NCBI GenBank assembly: GCA_024690605.1 | Contig: JAILOV010000053.1 | Location: 1-64,000, forward strand | Source of the DNA: Lachnospiraceae bacterium | GTDB lineage: Bacteria; Bacillota; Clostridia; Lachnospirales; Lachnospiraceae | Direction of reading: 5' to 3' | DNA length: 64,000 nucleotides | Part shown: positions 1 to 8,883 of the stretch, one piece after another | Layout: every line of letters begins with the position of its first letter | How positions within the stretch are numbered: the first letter of the stretch is position 1 | Translations under genes and position numbers: made by a program | The notes under the pieces: model-generated | Databases searched by the model: none | Seen by the model: only the letters and a program-made list of their open reading frames with translations | What the model was told of the DNA's origin: nothing

Positions 1-2
1 CT

Positions 3-41
3 ACAAAGGATGACCTTCAGAAGAAGGCGTCTGGCTGTTAA
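3..41 (+). CDS. Possible 3' end of a CDS entering from the left (reads ...TKDDLQKKASGC*)
   Basis: Open frame 3 to TAA at 39-41, immediately followed by an intrinsic terminator; too short to identify. Confidence 0.25.
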   Translation, partial: TKDDLQKKASGC

Positions 42-50
42 GGATAGCAC

Positions 51-112
51 AGAGCCTGCAAAACGGAGTGAACACCTATATTAGGTGATCTGTTTTGCAG
101 GCTCTTTTTTTG
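51..112 (+). terminator. Intrinsic terminator
   Basis: Perfect 14-bp inverted repeat AGAGCCTGCAAAAC (51-64)/GTTTTGCAGGCTCT (92-105), inner CACCTA/TAGGTG (73-78/82-87), then a T-run. Confidence 0.85.
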
Positions 113-269
113 TTCCTCCGTTTTGCGGCTCTTCCGAGGAAGTTGGAAGAGGCGTTGTACAGAGAATTTTATTTATAACTCATTTTTCCATATTTACCTC
201 GGAAAAGTTTTTCCGGAGTTCCGGATTAGGGCGAATTGTGCCCCACAACCCAGTAGGAGGTAAAGAAAA

Positions 270-1298
270 ATGAGAAAACAGTTTATTTTTGATCCACAGA
301 AGGAGACAGCAACAGCTTATCTTACAAGGATGTCTCCGGTTCTTGGCGCTTTAAGAAATGATGGCGCTTCTATTGCAAATCCGCAGTTGATTTCATCCGT
401 AGGACTAGAAGAAAAGGTAGAAATCGAGAACGAAGTGTGCAAGGCTTTTGAAAAAACCATCAGCACAGAAACGAGACGTGTTATTAAGATGACACCGGGT
501 AAGCTTGACGATTATGAGGACGATTATAAGAATGAGCTTAGACTTGCAATTCTTAAAGATATCCATAAGTTCAATAATCCTGCTTATTTGAAGGGAAGTC
601 AGACTTTCTCGATAGATGCCTTTGTAAGAGCGCGCGTGCCTGGTGTAACCAAGAAGGTTATCGGTATGAAGCGTGGCCGCAAGGAATATGAGATGAAGCG
701 AGAGAGCCATGTTAAAAAGGTTATGGCAGCCCTTCTTGCTGCAAAGGGTTCAGCTGTGATAACGGTGGATGACATTTGGAGGAATCAGCACTTGGCAAAC
801 GATTCCATGACACTTTCAAAAGACCAGATTTGGGATGTCATGGCAGCAATGGAAGATGCGTCATATCTTGAAGATTTAACAGAGTGTGAAGCAGATTACA
901 AAGAATCTAAGTACGGTTCGGTTGAGCAGCAGGGCATAATTGATGATTTTATGAAGGACATGTCCATTTATCCTGAATATGAGATGTACATTTACTTGCA
1001 GTCGCTTCGGCTTAGATTGGATGAAACCACAAACAAAGAGATAGCCTGCGATAAAAGGCTGATTGACTTATGCAAGGCATCACCGGAAGCAAGGGACAAG
1101 GTGATCTACGAAAGAATTGTCATCGAAAGACCTAAGAGCGGTATTGCTCCAAATTCTGAGTTCGATGAATATGTTTCTACCACTTACATAGAAACCACCT
1201 ACAGGAGAATCGACAGAAATGTGAAAGCTTCTTTTATAAAGAAGAATCTCGAAGAGACAGATATGTTGGCGATTCTTAATCACTTAATTAATATGTAA
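270..1298 (+). CDS. Hypothetical protein, divergent sigma-70-like (region 2/3-like segments)
   Basis: 342-aa ORF preceded by GGAGG; segment NELRLAILKDIHKFN...FSIDAFVRARVPGVTKKV resembles sigma region 2; following helical segment resembles region 3. Confidence 0.6.
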   Translation: MRKQFIFDPQKETATAYLTRMSPVLGALRNDGASIANPQLISSVGLEEKVEIENEVCKAFEKTISTETRRVIKMTPGKLDDYEDDYKNELRLAILKDIHKFNNPAYLKGSQTFSIDAFVRARVPGVTKKVIGMKRGRKEYEMKRESHVKKVMAALLAAKGSAVITVDDIWRNQHLANDSMTLSKDQIWDVMAAMEDASYLEDLTECEADYKESKYGSVEQQGIIDDFMKDMSIYPEYEMYIYLQSLRLRLDETTNKEIACDKRLIDLCKASPEARDKVIYERIVIERPKSGIAPNSEFDEYVSTTYIETTYRRIDRNVKASFIKKNLEETDMLAILNHLINM

Positions 1299-1307
1299 TG
1301 GTTTACG

Positions 1308-1337
1308 AAGCCTCGACTTAAACGGTCGGGGCTTTTT
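1308..1337 (+). terminator. Intrinsic terminator
   Basis: AAGCCTCGAC (1308-1317)/GTCGGGGCTT (1325-1334) stem with one G-U pair, then TTTTT. Confidence 0.8.
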
Positions 1338-1472
1338 GACGTCAAAACGACGTCACAATGATAATAAACGTGACGTCAGATTGACGTTTTGACCCAGTTT
1401 TGAGGACTGTAAACACACTGTGGATACTGCCAAAGGCATTGAATTTACTGGATTCAAGCCACCTCGCCACAA

Positions 1473-1589
1473 ATGTTTGTGGTGCTGATCGGTCTGGTGA
1501 TCGTTTTCAAAGAGCAGATCAGCGGGATCGTCGAGAGTGTGTTCGAGACGATCAATAATGAAAAGGACGCGGTCACAGGTGGTTACTAA
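1473..1589 (+). pseudogene. 5'-truncated Flp1-family type IVb pilin remnant (MFVVLIGLVIVFKEQISGIVESVFETINNEKDAVTGGY)
   Basis: Open frame with in-frame stop upstream at 1440-1442; hydrophobic VVLIGLVIVFKEQI motif typical of Flp1-type pilin C-termini; lies directly before DUF5702/TadE genes. Confidence 0.6.
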
Positions 1590-3017
1590 ATGAGAAAAGG
1601 ATCCTTGACGGTATTTTTGTCTCTGACGATCGCGATCATGCTGTCGCTTATCCTGGCACTTTTGCAGAATGCACGGATCGGTGCGGTCAGGATGAAGACG
1701 GAGTGTGCGACGGATATCTCGATGAATTCCGTGCTGGCGGAATACAACCGTGCGCTGTATGAACAGTATGATCTGCTTTTGACGGATCTCTCTTATCAGA
1801 CGGATTCCCCGTCTGTCGCCAACGCAGAGGAGCATCTTCGCTATTTTCTGCAGGGAAATTTTGACAGATCCGTGATCGGCAGGCTGACCGGAACAAGAAC
1901 CATGACCGCGACGGAGTGTGAGGATGTCACGATCTCCGCATATTCCGTGGCAACGGACAACGGAGGAGCCGTTCTGAGAAGGCAGATCCTTGCCTATATG
2001 GAGGGAGAGCCGGTGATGGACGCGATCGCGGAAGCGGGAGCCAATCTCGGTGTTCTTTCATCGCACGGCTTTGACACACGAGATGTCGAGGCCGAAGCGG
2101 CGGAGAACCGGGCGCAGCTGGAGGCGATCGAGATACCGACGCAGATCGATGAGGAGGGCAATGAATATCAGCCGATCCTGGACAATCCTGCGGATGCGGT
2201 CGAATCACAGAAGGGGGTCGGGATCGTCAATCTGGCGGTCCCCGATCCGTCCTCCATTTCCACGGTTTCCGTTGATCTGAGCCGGTATGTGTCCCATCGC
2301 GAGAAAAACCGCGGAACGGGCCTGGATGAGGAGGAATCCCTGAGTGTCATCGACCGCATGCTGATCAATCAGTATATGGTTGAAAAGACCGGCTGTTTCA
2401 CGAGACCGAAAGAGGGGTCGTTACTGAAATATCAGCTGGAATATCTCATCGCCGGTCAGAACAGTGATTTTGAAAACCTGGAAAGCTGTGCACGGGCCAT
2501 CATGTTCTGGCGGGAAGCCACGAACCTTGTCTGTCTTCTTTCGGACAACAGCAAGGTTGCCATGGTGGAAGCGCTGGCGGGCGTTCTATCCGCGCTGGTC
2601 TTTGTGCCGGAATTACAGGAACCGCTGAAATGGTCAATGATCTTTGCGTGGTCCTTTGCCGAATCGGTCAGCGATATGCGGATCCTCTATGAGGGCGGGC
2701 GGGTTCCGCTCGTCAAGACGCAGGATACCTGGCGTCTGTCTTTCACGAACCTCGCCTTTTTCAGGGATCATCTGGGCGGCGGCGGAGACAGCGGACTGGA
2801 ATACGCGGATTATCTGCGCATGCTCCTGCTCCTGCAGGGGATGGACGAAAAAACCGACCGGCTGGCGGATCTGATGGAGATGGATGTGCGGCAGACGCCG
2901 GGCAACGCGAATTTTATGCTGGATTGGTGCATGGATGTTTTTCAGGCCGAGATGCTGATCACCAGTCGCGTGGGATTTTCCATGAGGATCGTGAGAATCT
3001 ATGGATATGAGAAGTAG
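1590..3017 (+). CDS. DUF5702-like Tad-locus protein
   Basis: N-terminal MRKGSLTVFLSLTIAIMLSLILALLQNARIGAVRMKTE followed by SVLAEYNRALYEQYDLLL; gene context. Confidence 0.75.
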   Translation: MRKGSLTVFLSLTIAIMLSLILALLQNARIGAVRMKTECATDISMNSVLAEYNRALYEQYDLLLTDLSYQTDSPSVANAEEHLRYFLQGNFDRSVIGRLTGTRTMTATECEDVTISAYSVATDNGGAVLRRQILAYMEGEPVMDAIAEAGANLGVLSSHGFDTRDVEAEAAENRAQLEAIEIPTQIDEEGNEYQPILDNPADAVESQKGVGIVNLAVPDPSSISTVSVDLSRYVSHREKNRGTGLDEEESLSVIDRMLINQYMVEKTGCFTRPKEGSLLKYQLEYLIAGQNSDFENLESCARAIMFWREATNLVCLLSDNSKVAMVEALAGVLSALVFVPELQEPLKWSMIFAWSFAESVSDMRILYEGGRVPLVKTQDTWRLSFTNLAFFRDHLGGGGDSGLEYADYLRMLLLLQGMDEKTDRLADLMEMDVRQTPGNANFMLDWCMDVFQAEMLITSRVGFSMRIVRIYGYEK

Positions 3018-4032
3018 AAACGAAGAAAGGCGGAAACGGCGGCAGACAGGGACGGGTCTTCTGTCCGGACAGACAAACAGGAAGAAGCCGCTCCGGGCAC
3101 ATGATCGGGCTGCGGCAGAAGGGGCGTCCCTGTGTGCTGCCGTTAAGAGTGTTTTGATGCGGGCGGAAAAACCATTTGCGAGAGCCCGCAGAGGAAGTGT
3201 GACCGTCGAGGCGTCGATCGCGCTTCCGCTGTATCTGTTCTTTTTTGTCAACATCCTTACGGCGTTCGATATCCTGCGGATCCAGGATGATCTGACCGCG
3301 GCGCTTCATCAGACCGGGAATCACATCGCTTTTCACGCTTTTGACATGAAATATGCCGATGAAGCGATCGACTATCTTACCGGGACGGAGGCGGGAGATG
3401 CGACGGGGAGCGTGTTTGCCGAGGTCGGGACAACAATTTATTCGGCCTTCTATGTCAAAGACCGTGTCGTGGATTATCTGGGGAGTGAATATCTTGCGCA
3501 CAGTCCGGTGGAAGACGGTGAGGACGGAATCAGCTTCCTGCGTTCGCGGATCATGCTGCAGGGAGATGAGATCGATCTGGTCGCTTCCTACCGGGTCCAA
3601 CCATTTTTTCCGGGACTGATCGCCTTTCGCGACTATCCGGCGGAAGCCAGATATTTCGGCCATGCCTGGACGGGGTATGAACCCGGAGGTGCCGGGACCT
3701 CACAGGAGACAGAGGAGGATCCGATCGTCTACATCACGGAAACGGGGACGGTTTATCACCGGAATCTGAACTGCACGCATCTGAAGCACGCGGTGCGGTC
3801 CGTTTCCGTAGCCGAGGCACTGGAGGCGGAGAACAGGAGCGGGGAACGCTATACGCCCTGTGAGATCTGCGGCGGATACACCAACGGACAGGGAACCGCG
3901 TATATCGCAGAGGGAGGGGACCGGATCCACAGTACGGTCAATTGCCCCGGTCTGAAGAGGACAATTTATTATGTACATCTCTCGGAAGTCGACGGTCGGC
4001 CGCCGTGCTCTCTGTGCGGGATGGGCAACTGA
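3001..4032 (+). CDS. TadE-like pseudopilin with two C-terminal Cys-containing (Ada/MBD-like) motifs
   Basis: RGSVTVEASIALPLYLFFFVNIL pseudopilin segment; C-terminal YHRNLNCTHLK...YTPCEICG and IHSTVNCPGLK...PPCSLCG. Confidence 0.75.
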   Translation: MDMRSRNEERRKRRQTGTGLLSGQTNRKKPLRAHDRAAAEGASLCAAVKSVLMRAEKPFARARRGSVTVEASIALPLYLFFFVNILTAFDILRIQDDLTAALHQTGNHIAFHAFDMKYADEAIDYLTGTEAGDATGSVFAEVGTTIYSAFYVKDRVVDYLGSEYLAHSPVEDGEDGISFLRSRIMLQGDEIDLVASYRVQPFFPGLIAFRDYPAEARYFGHAWTGYEPGGAGTSQETEEDPIVYITETGTVYHRNLNCTHLKHAVRSVSVAEALEAENRSGERYTPCEICGGYTNGQGTAYIAEGGDRIHSTVNCPGLKRTIYYVHLSEVDGRPPCSLCGMGN

Positions 4033-4049
4033 TCGGAAGGAGGAAAGAT

Positions 4050-4490
4050 ATGCTGATCATGACGGCAGCGACCGGCCTGATGCTTGTGACATCGATCCGG
4101 GATATCAGAAAACGGGAGATCGCGCGGTGGATGTTTGCCGCGGCAGGCGTTCTGTCAACGGCAGCAGTGATCATCGAAATTGCCGGATCGGCGGACACCG
4201 GATTGACAGCCGGCAGGACGATCCTGTCTTTGTTACCCGGAATAATACTTCTTGCGCTCGGGTTTCTTTCGAAGGGCGGGATCGGATACGGAGACGGGAT
4301 CTTTGCGCTGCTTCTGGGTCCGGTCTTTGGATTGGAGAGGATGGCGACCGGGATCTGTCTGGCATTTTTTCTGAGTGCCGTTTTCTCCGTGATCCTTCTG
4401 GTGCGAAAACGGGTCGGGCGGGACAGCAGCCTGCCGTTTATTCCTTTTTTTGCCGCTGCTATGGGGGTGATGCTCTGTGTGTTTCGATAA
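4050..4490 (+). CDS. Prepilin peptidase (A24-like)
   Basis: SIRDIRKREIARW and GYGDGIFALLLGPVFG motifs; RBS GGAAGGAGG before ATG 4050. Confidence 0.75.
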   Translation: MLIMTAATGLMLVTSIRDIRKREIARWMFAAAGVLSTAAVIIEIAGSADTGLTAGRTILSLLPGIILLALGFLSKGGIGYGDGIFALLLGPVFGLERMATGICLAFFLSAVFSVILLVRKRVGRDSSLPFIPFFAAAMGVMLCVFR

Positions 4491-4980
4491 ATGGAAAGGA
4501 CGGAACGGTCATCCTCTCCGATCGGCATATTTTACGGTGGAGATGTCTCTGGTTTTTCCGATCGTGCTGTTTGTCATGGTGCTGCTGATCCATTTTCTGT
4601 TTTATCTGTACGGAAGATGCATTCTGTCACAGGATGTTTATCTCCTTGCTTTCCGCACCAGCATGCTGAACGAAGAAGAAGCGGGAACCGACAGAAAAGC
4701 CTATCTGCAGGGGATCGCGGATGCACAGTTCGGAAGGAAATACTTTGGCAACCGGCGGCCGGTTCTCGATCTGGAAGTGACGGCGGACGAGGTTCATCTG
4801 CACGCAGAGACGGAGGCATCGCACAGGGCGATGAACTGGATGGATCTCATGCCTGTCGGATCCTGGGTACACGGTGCCGGCGCGCGTGCGGAGATCGTCG
4901 ACCCGGCGGCGCGGATCCGGAGGATCGACCGGATCGGGGATGTCGCCAGAGGTGTTTATGAATCGATCAGTAACAGGTGA
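4477..4980 (+). CDS. TadE-like pseudopilin
   Basis: SAYFTVEMSLVFPIVLFVMVLLIHFLFYLYGRCILSQDVYLLAFR. Confidence 0.65.
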   Translation: MCFDKWKGRNGHPLRSAYFTVEMSLVFPIVLFVMVLLIHFLFYLYGRCILSQDVYLLAFRTSMLNEEEAGTDRKAYLQGIADAQFGRKYFGNRRPVLDLEVTADEVHLHAETEASHRAMNWMDLMPVGSWVHGAGARAEIVDPAARIRRIDRIGDVARGVYESISNR

Positions 4981-4990
4981 GGGGGTAAGA

Positions 4991-6352
4991 ATGGAGATCA
5001 GATTTGACCGTGATCTGCGGCACAACTACATGGTGCTTTGCGGATTGCAAACAACAGAGGACTACAGACTTCGGATGCTTGCCGAAAACTGTCCCGAAGG
5101 ACTTTTGAAATGCAGCCTGCGCAATATCAACGGGACAGGATTTCTCTACTATGAGATCGATTCGAAGCAGCCGCTGAGAAACCGATATACGGGCGGCAGC
5201 ATGCGGGCGGAGGATCTGCGACGACTTCTGCAGGCGATCGACCGGCTGCGGGAGACGCTTGAGGATTACCTCCTGGATGCGGAGCATGTGTTGTTTTCGG
5301 CAGACTGCGTCTACACGGACATGCGTAGAGGGGATTTCTATTTTGTATACTGTCCGTTCTCCGAAGGGGACGCATCTCCCGGATCCGCCGGATTTTCTAC
5401 ATTTGCGGAAGAGCTGCTCTCCTTTCTGGATCCCGGGGATGAGGAAGCGGCACGGATCGCCTATGAGCTTTGTGAGATGGCCGGAGGAGGAGAAATGCTG
5501 CTTTCGGACATGATCCGCGTGGTTCTTACGGAGACGGATCCCAAGGAAGAGGAACCCGACCCGTTTTTTCATCCCCGGGCGGCGAGAACGGAGGTAACGG
5601 AGGAGACAGTGAGCGGGATAGCGGAGCAGGCGGAAGAGACACCTGCGGATTCGGCGGAAAAGCGGCGTGAGGTCTGGCCATGGGTGCTGGCAGTTCTCTT
5701 TGTCACGGTCTTCGCAGCCAATCTGATCATCCGCAGACGGTTCTGGCTAAATGAGAGAGAGAATCTCCTCTCGCTGGCGACGGCGATCCTCAGCGCGCTA
5801 ATGACGCTGGTTAGCCTTGTGCTCGGAATACGGGGAGAATCGCGAGCTTCAAAGAAAGCGGATGCGGATCTGCCCGCATCGGAAGACGGCTGGATGCGAA
5901 CGCAGTGGGAGGAAGCGGAACTCTTCGGAGAGACGGCACCGAAGGGCGGCGGAGGAACCGGTCGCACGGAGCGAAAGAAGCGGGTGCCGGAGGAGGCATT
6001 CTCCGCGGATGAGGACGAGGAGACCACCGTGCTGGGAGAGGAGGATTGCTTGTGCACACGAAAACTCTACGGGCGCAGCGGCAGGGAAACGATCAACATC
6101 TCTCTGGAACATCTGCCGCTCACGGTCGGCAAACTCTCCGGCTGTGCGGATTTTGTTATCAGGGATCCCTCGATCAGCAGGATGCACACCCGGTTTCTGG
6201 GGGATCCCGCTTCGGATTCGGTGCAGATGAAGGATCTGAACTCAACGAACGGCACCTTTTTAAACGGCAGAAGGCTTCGCCCCAACGAAAGTGTGTCGAT
6301 CCGCCCCGGGGATGAGATCGGGATCGGTCGTCTCCTGTTCGAGATGCGTTAA
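4991..6352 (+). CDS. DUF6382-like/FHA domain protein of the Tad locus
   Basis: N-term MEIRFDRDLRHNYMVL; C-term FHA core VIRDPSISRMHTRFLGD...LNSTNGTFLNGRRL. Confidence 0.85.
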   Translation: MEIRFDRDLRHNYMVLCGLQTTEDYRLRMLAENCPEGLLKCSLRNINGTGFLYYEIDSKQPLRNRYTGGSMRAEDLRRLLQAIDRLRETLEDYLLDAEHVLFSADCVYTDMRRGDFYFVYCPFSEGDASPGSAGFSTFAEELLSFLDPGDEEAARIAYELCEMAGGGEMLLSDMIRVVLTETDPKEEEPDPFFHPRAARTEVTEETVSGIAEQAEETPADSAEKRREVWPWVLAVLFVTVFAANLIIRRRFWLNERENLLSLATAILSALMTLVSLVLGIRGESRASKKADADLPASEDGWMRTQWEEAELFGETAPKGGGGTGRTERKKRVPEEAFSADEDEETTVLGEEDCLCTRKLYGRSGRETINISLEHLPLTVGKLSGCADFVIRDPSISRMHTRFLGDPASDSVQMKDLNSTNGTFLNGRRLRPNESVSIRPGDEIGIGRLLFEMR

Positions 6353-6431
6353 AAGAGCATTTCGCGCCTTTGGAATTCGTGGTATAATCATACGATAGAT
6401 CACGAGAATAGCGTCATCAACGGAGGCGGAA

Positions 6432-7439
6432 GTGAAGATCAATATCTATTACGGCGGCAGGGGCATGATCGATGATCCGACACTCAGCGTGCTGTCCATG
6501 ATCACCGGCGTGCTCAAGGAGCTGAATGTCCAGGTGGAGCAGTTCAATCTCTATGAGGACAGAAATAACATCACGGCATTGCCGGGAACCCTGAAGGAGG
6601 CGGACGGGATCATCCTCGCCAGCACGGTGGAGTGGTACGGTATCGGCGGCTATCTGATGCAGTTTCTCGATGCTTGCTGGCTCTACGGTGACAAGGAAAA
6701 GATCAGCGAGCTCTATATGGCGCCGGTGGTCATGTCGACGACCTATGGCGAGCGCGAAGGCAAGATGACGCTGGAGAGCGCCTGGGAGATCCTCGGTGGT
6801 CTCGTCTGCGGCGGCATGTGCGGCTATATCGCCGACACCTCCGTTCTGGAGAGCAGCACCGAATACCGGAAACTGATCGAGAAGAGGACCGAGAACATCT
6901 ACCGCACGATCAGCCAGAAATTCTCCTGCCTGCCGGCGAGCAACCAGGCGGTGAAGCAGAAGATCTCGATCCCGCGCAGCGCGGATCTGACACCGCAGGA
7001 GTCCGAGCAGCTGGCGCACTATGTCTCCGATGATCACTATGTCCGGACACAGAAGGAGGACATCCGGGAGCTGACGGATCTCTTCCGCGGCATGATGGAC
7101 AAGGATCAGCGATCCGATGAGCCGGATGAGCTGCTCTCGCAGTTCAAGAGCAGATTCCGTCCCGTTCCGGGTGTCAGGGCAAAATATCGCATCGTTGTGA
7201 CGGACAACCCCCAGACCAGTCCGGTGCTCATTTCCGTTGAGGGTGCCAAATGCGAGTGCACCAATGACGCCGACACGCCGTGCGATGCGACCTTGTCTCT
7301 CACCGCGGACCGGCTGAAGGAGATCATGGGTGGGCGCGTGACGTTCCAGCGTTCCTTTATGGAGGGAAGCGTCAAGATGAAGGGCGACTTCACGCTGTTG
7401 CGCAATCTGGATCAGATCTTCACCTTTATGGAACAGTAA
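6432..7439 (+). CDS. Flavodoxin-fold protein with C-terminal SCP2-like domain
   Basis: N-terminal flavodoxin/NADPH-FMN-reductase-like strand pattern; C-terminal ATLSLTADRLKEIMGGRVTFQRSFMEGSVKMKGDFTLLRNLDQIF. Confidence 0.65.
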   Translation: MKINIYYGGRGMIDDPTLSVLSMITGVLKELNVQVEQFNLYEDRNNITALPGTLKEADGIILASTVEWYGIGGYLMQFLDACWLYGDKEKISELYMAPVVMSTTYGEREGKMTLESAWEILGGLVCGGMCGYIADTSVLESSTEYRKLIEKRTENIYRTISQKFSCLPASNQAVKQKISIPRSADLTPQESEQLAHYVSDDHYVRTQKEDIRELTDLFRGMMDKDQRSDEPDELLSQFKSRFRPVPGVRAKYRIVVTDNPQTSPVLISVEGAKCECTNDADTPCDATLSLTADRLKEIMGGRVTFQRSFMEGSVKMKGDFTLLRNLDQIFTFMEQ

Positions 7440-7457
7440 ACAAAGGGAGAGCGGACA

Positions 7458-7871
7458 ATGAAAAAGGAAGATTGTATTTTCTGTAAGATAGCGAACGGAG
7501 AGATCCCCACCAACACGGTCTATGAGGACGACCGCTTCCGCGCGATCCTCGATAACGGACCGGCGACGAAGGGTCACACCCTGATCCTGCCGAAGGAGCA
7601 CTATGCGGATCTTTATGAACTCCCGGAAGATACGGCCGGTGCCGCGATCGCGCTGGCTAAAAAGCTTGCCGCACGAATGCGGGAGAAGCTTCACTGTGAC
7701 GGCGTCAATCTGGTGCAGAACAACGGCGCGGCGGCCGGTCAGACGGTGCTGCATTTCCATCTCCATGTGATCCCGCGCTACGAGGATGACGGACAGAAGA
7801 TCCTGTGGGATCCGACAAAGCCCTCCGATGAGGAATTAAAGGCGGTTTGCGGGGAGCTGGCAGGCGAATAA
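7458..7871 (+). CDS. HIT family protein
   Basis: IFCKIANGEIP start and HFHLHVIPR histidine-triad motif. Confidence 0.93.
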   Translation: MKKEDCIFCKIANGEIPTNTVYEDDRFRAILDNGPATKGHTLILPKEHYADLYELPEDTAGAAIALAKKLAARMREKLHCDGVNLVQNNGAAAGQTVLHFHLHVIPRYEDDGQKILWDPTKPSDEELKAVCGELAGE

Positions 7872-7874
7872 CGC

Positions 7875-7903
7875 TTGCACCGGTGCGAAAACTGTGATAG
7901 ATT
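7875..7903 (+). promoter_or_regulatory. Candidate promoter TTGCAC-17-TAGATT with extended -10 (TGTGATAGATT)
   Basis: Spacing 17 nt, extended -10, intergenic. Confidence 0.45.
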
Positions 7904-7950
7904 AAAGATGGAGTAACGGCTGTTTTCCGACGGGAAGGGAGGTGTTCCCT

Positions 7951-8787
7951 ATGGCAAATATCAATCCGTTGATGAGTGCAAATGCAGCAAATCCTGCGCT
8001 CAATGCACCTCGCCCGGCCGAACAGATCCAGAAGACACCGGTCAGGGTTGAGGCGGAAAAACAGGATGTCCGGCAGCAGACAGAGACCGAGAAGCCGGAG
8101 GCCCAGGAACGCGAGCTCGATCATGTGATCGCGGTCTCCAAAGACGGTGATACGGTGCAGGCCAGCGATGAAGCTGTGCGGGAGCTCAACGAGGAGGAGA
8201 CGATCGGCAGGGTGATCGGTGATCCCGAGAATGAGCGGATCCGGCGCGAGCAGGAGGGAGAGGATTCCAGGACCAGGGAAGAACTTCTCCGGTTGGAGCT
8301 GGAGCGCAGCGAGGCGATCCGCGAGGCGCAGATGGAGGCTGTGCGCGAAGAGCAGGAAGAGCGCATGGAGGAAACCGCCGAGGCGGAACCGAACAAGGTG
8401 CTCGCAGACGAAAAGGAGACGATCGCCTCCGAGGGACAGATCAATTCCTTCATCGGCTATTCCGACGCCGAGCTGGAGCGGATGTACCTGCAGGGCAACA
8501 TCAGCAAGTTCGACTATGACAAGGAAATGGAGAGCCGGACGGCAGAGGAGGAAGCCCGCAGAGAGGAGCTGACGGATTTCGCGCTGGAGACGACGGATCA
8601 GGCCGCACAGCTGGAGAGGAGCGAACGGCAGGGCGAGGAGATCGAGCGCGCGTTCTCCGATAATGCCAATGAGAAACTCGATGCGGCGGAGCGGGTACAG
8701 ATCCTGCAGGTCATGCAGAGGACCGCTCAGACCGAGAACAGCGATCCGAATCAGATCGCACCGCTTGCGAATTTTGCACTGAGCTAA
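7951..8787 (+). CDS. Hypothetical Glu-rich coiled-coil protein
   Basis: RBS GGGAGGTG upstream of ATG 7951; long charged helical sequence. Confidence 0.7.
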   Translation: MANINPLMSANAANPALNAPRPAEQIQKTPVRVEAEKQDVRQQTETEKPEAQERELDHVIAVSKDGDTVQASDEAVRELNEEETIGRVIGDPENERIRREQEGEDSRTREELLRLELERSEAIREAQMEAVREEQEERMEETAEAEPNKVLADEKETIASEGQINSFIGYSDAELERMYLQGNISKFDYDKEMESRTAEEEARREELTDFALETTDQAAQLERSERQGEEIERAFSDNANEKLDAAERVQILQVMQRTAQTENSDPNQIAPLANFALS

Positions 8788-8800
8788 ATCACAGAAAGAC

Positions 8801-8830
8801 TTGCAATAAAGCCTCCGTCTGTGATAAAAT
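8801..8830 (+). promoter_or_regulatory. Candidate promoter TTGCAA-18-TAAAAT with extended -10 (TGTGATAAAAT)
   Basis: Upstream of the GH25 gene; the -10 sits in the left arm of an inverted repeat. Confidence 0.5.
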
Positions 8831-8880
8831 AACACGGATTATTTTTATGCTGTGTGATTTTATCGCAGACGGAGGTTTTT
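8812..8880 (+). terminator. 19-bp stem intrinsic terminator-like hairpin whose right arm contains the RBS of the next gene
   Basis: CCTCCGTCTGTGATAAAAT (8812-8830) pairs with ATTTTATCGCAGACGGAGG (8857-8875) with a single G-U, followed by TTTTTGTTTT. Confidence 0.7.
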
Positions 8881-8883
8881 GTT

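Larger units (their letters stand above)
1..1472. mobile_element. Putative accessory/mobile segment end (composition shift plus truncation of a pilin gene at its right boundary)
   Basis: Visibly AT-richer than the rest of the window; right boundary coincides with the start of a truncated Flp-like reading frame; no integrase visible in the window. Confidence 0.35.

Noticed and set aside
85-273. 62-aa ORF upstream of the sigma-like gene
   Set aside because: Begins inside the terminator hairpin, no RBS or recognisable sequence; treated as non-coding leader.
6417-7766. Long minus-strand ORF (449 aa)
   Set aside because: Antisense to well-supported flavodoxin/SCP2 and HIT genes; composition typical of shadow ORFs in GC-rich DNA.
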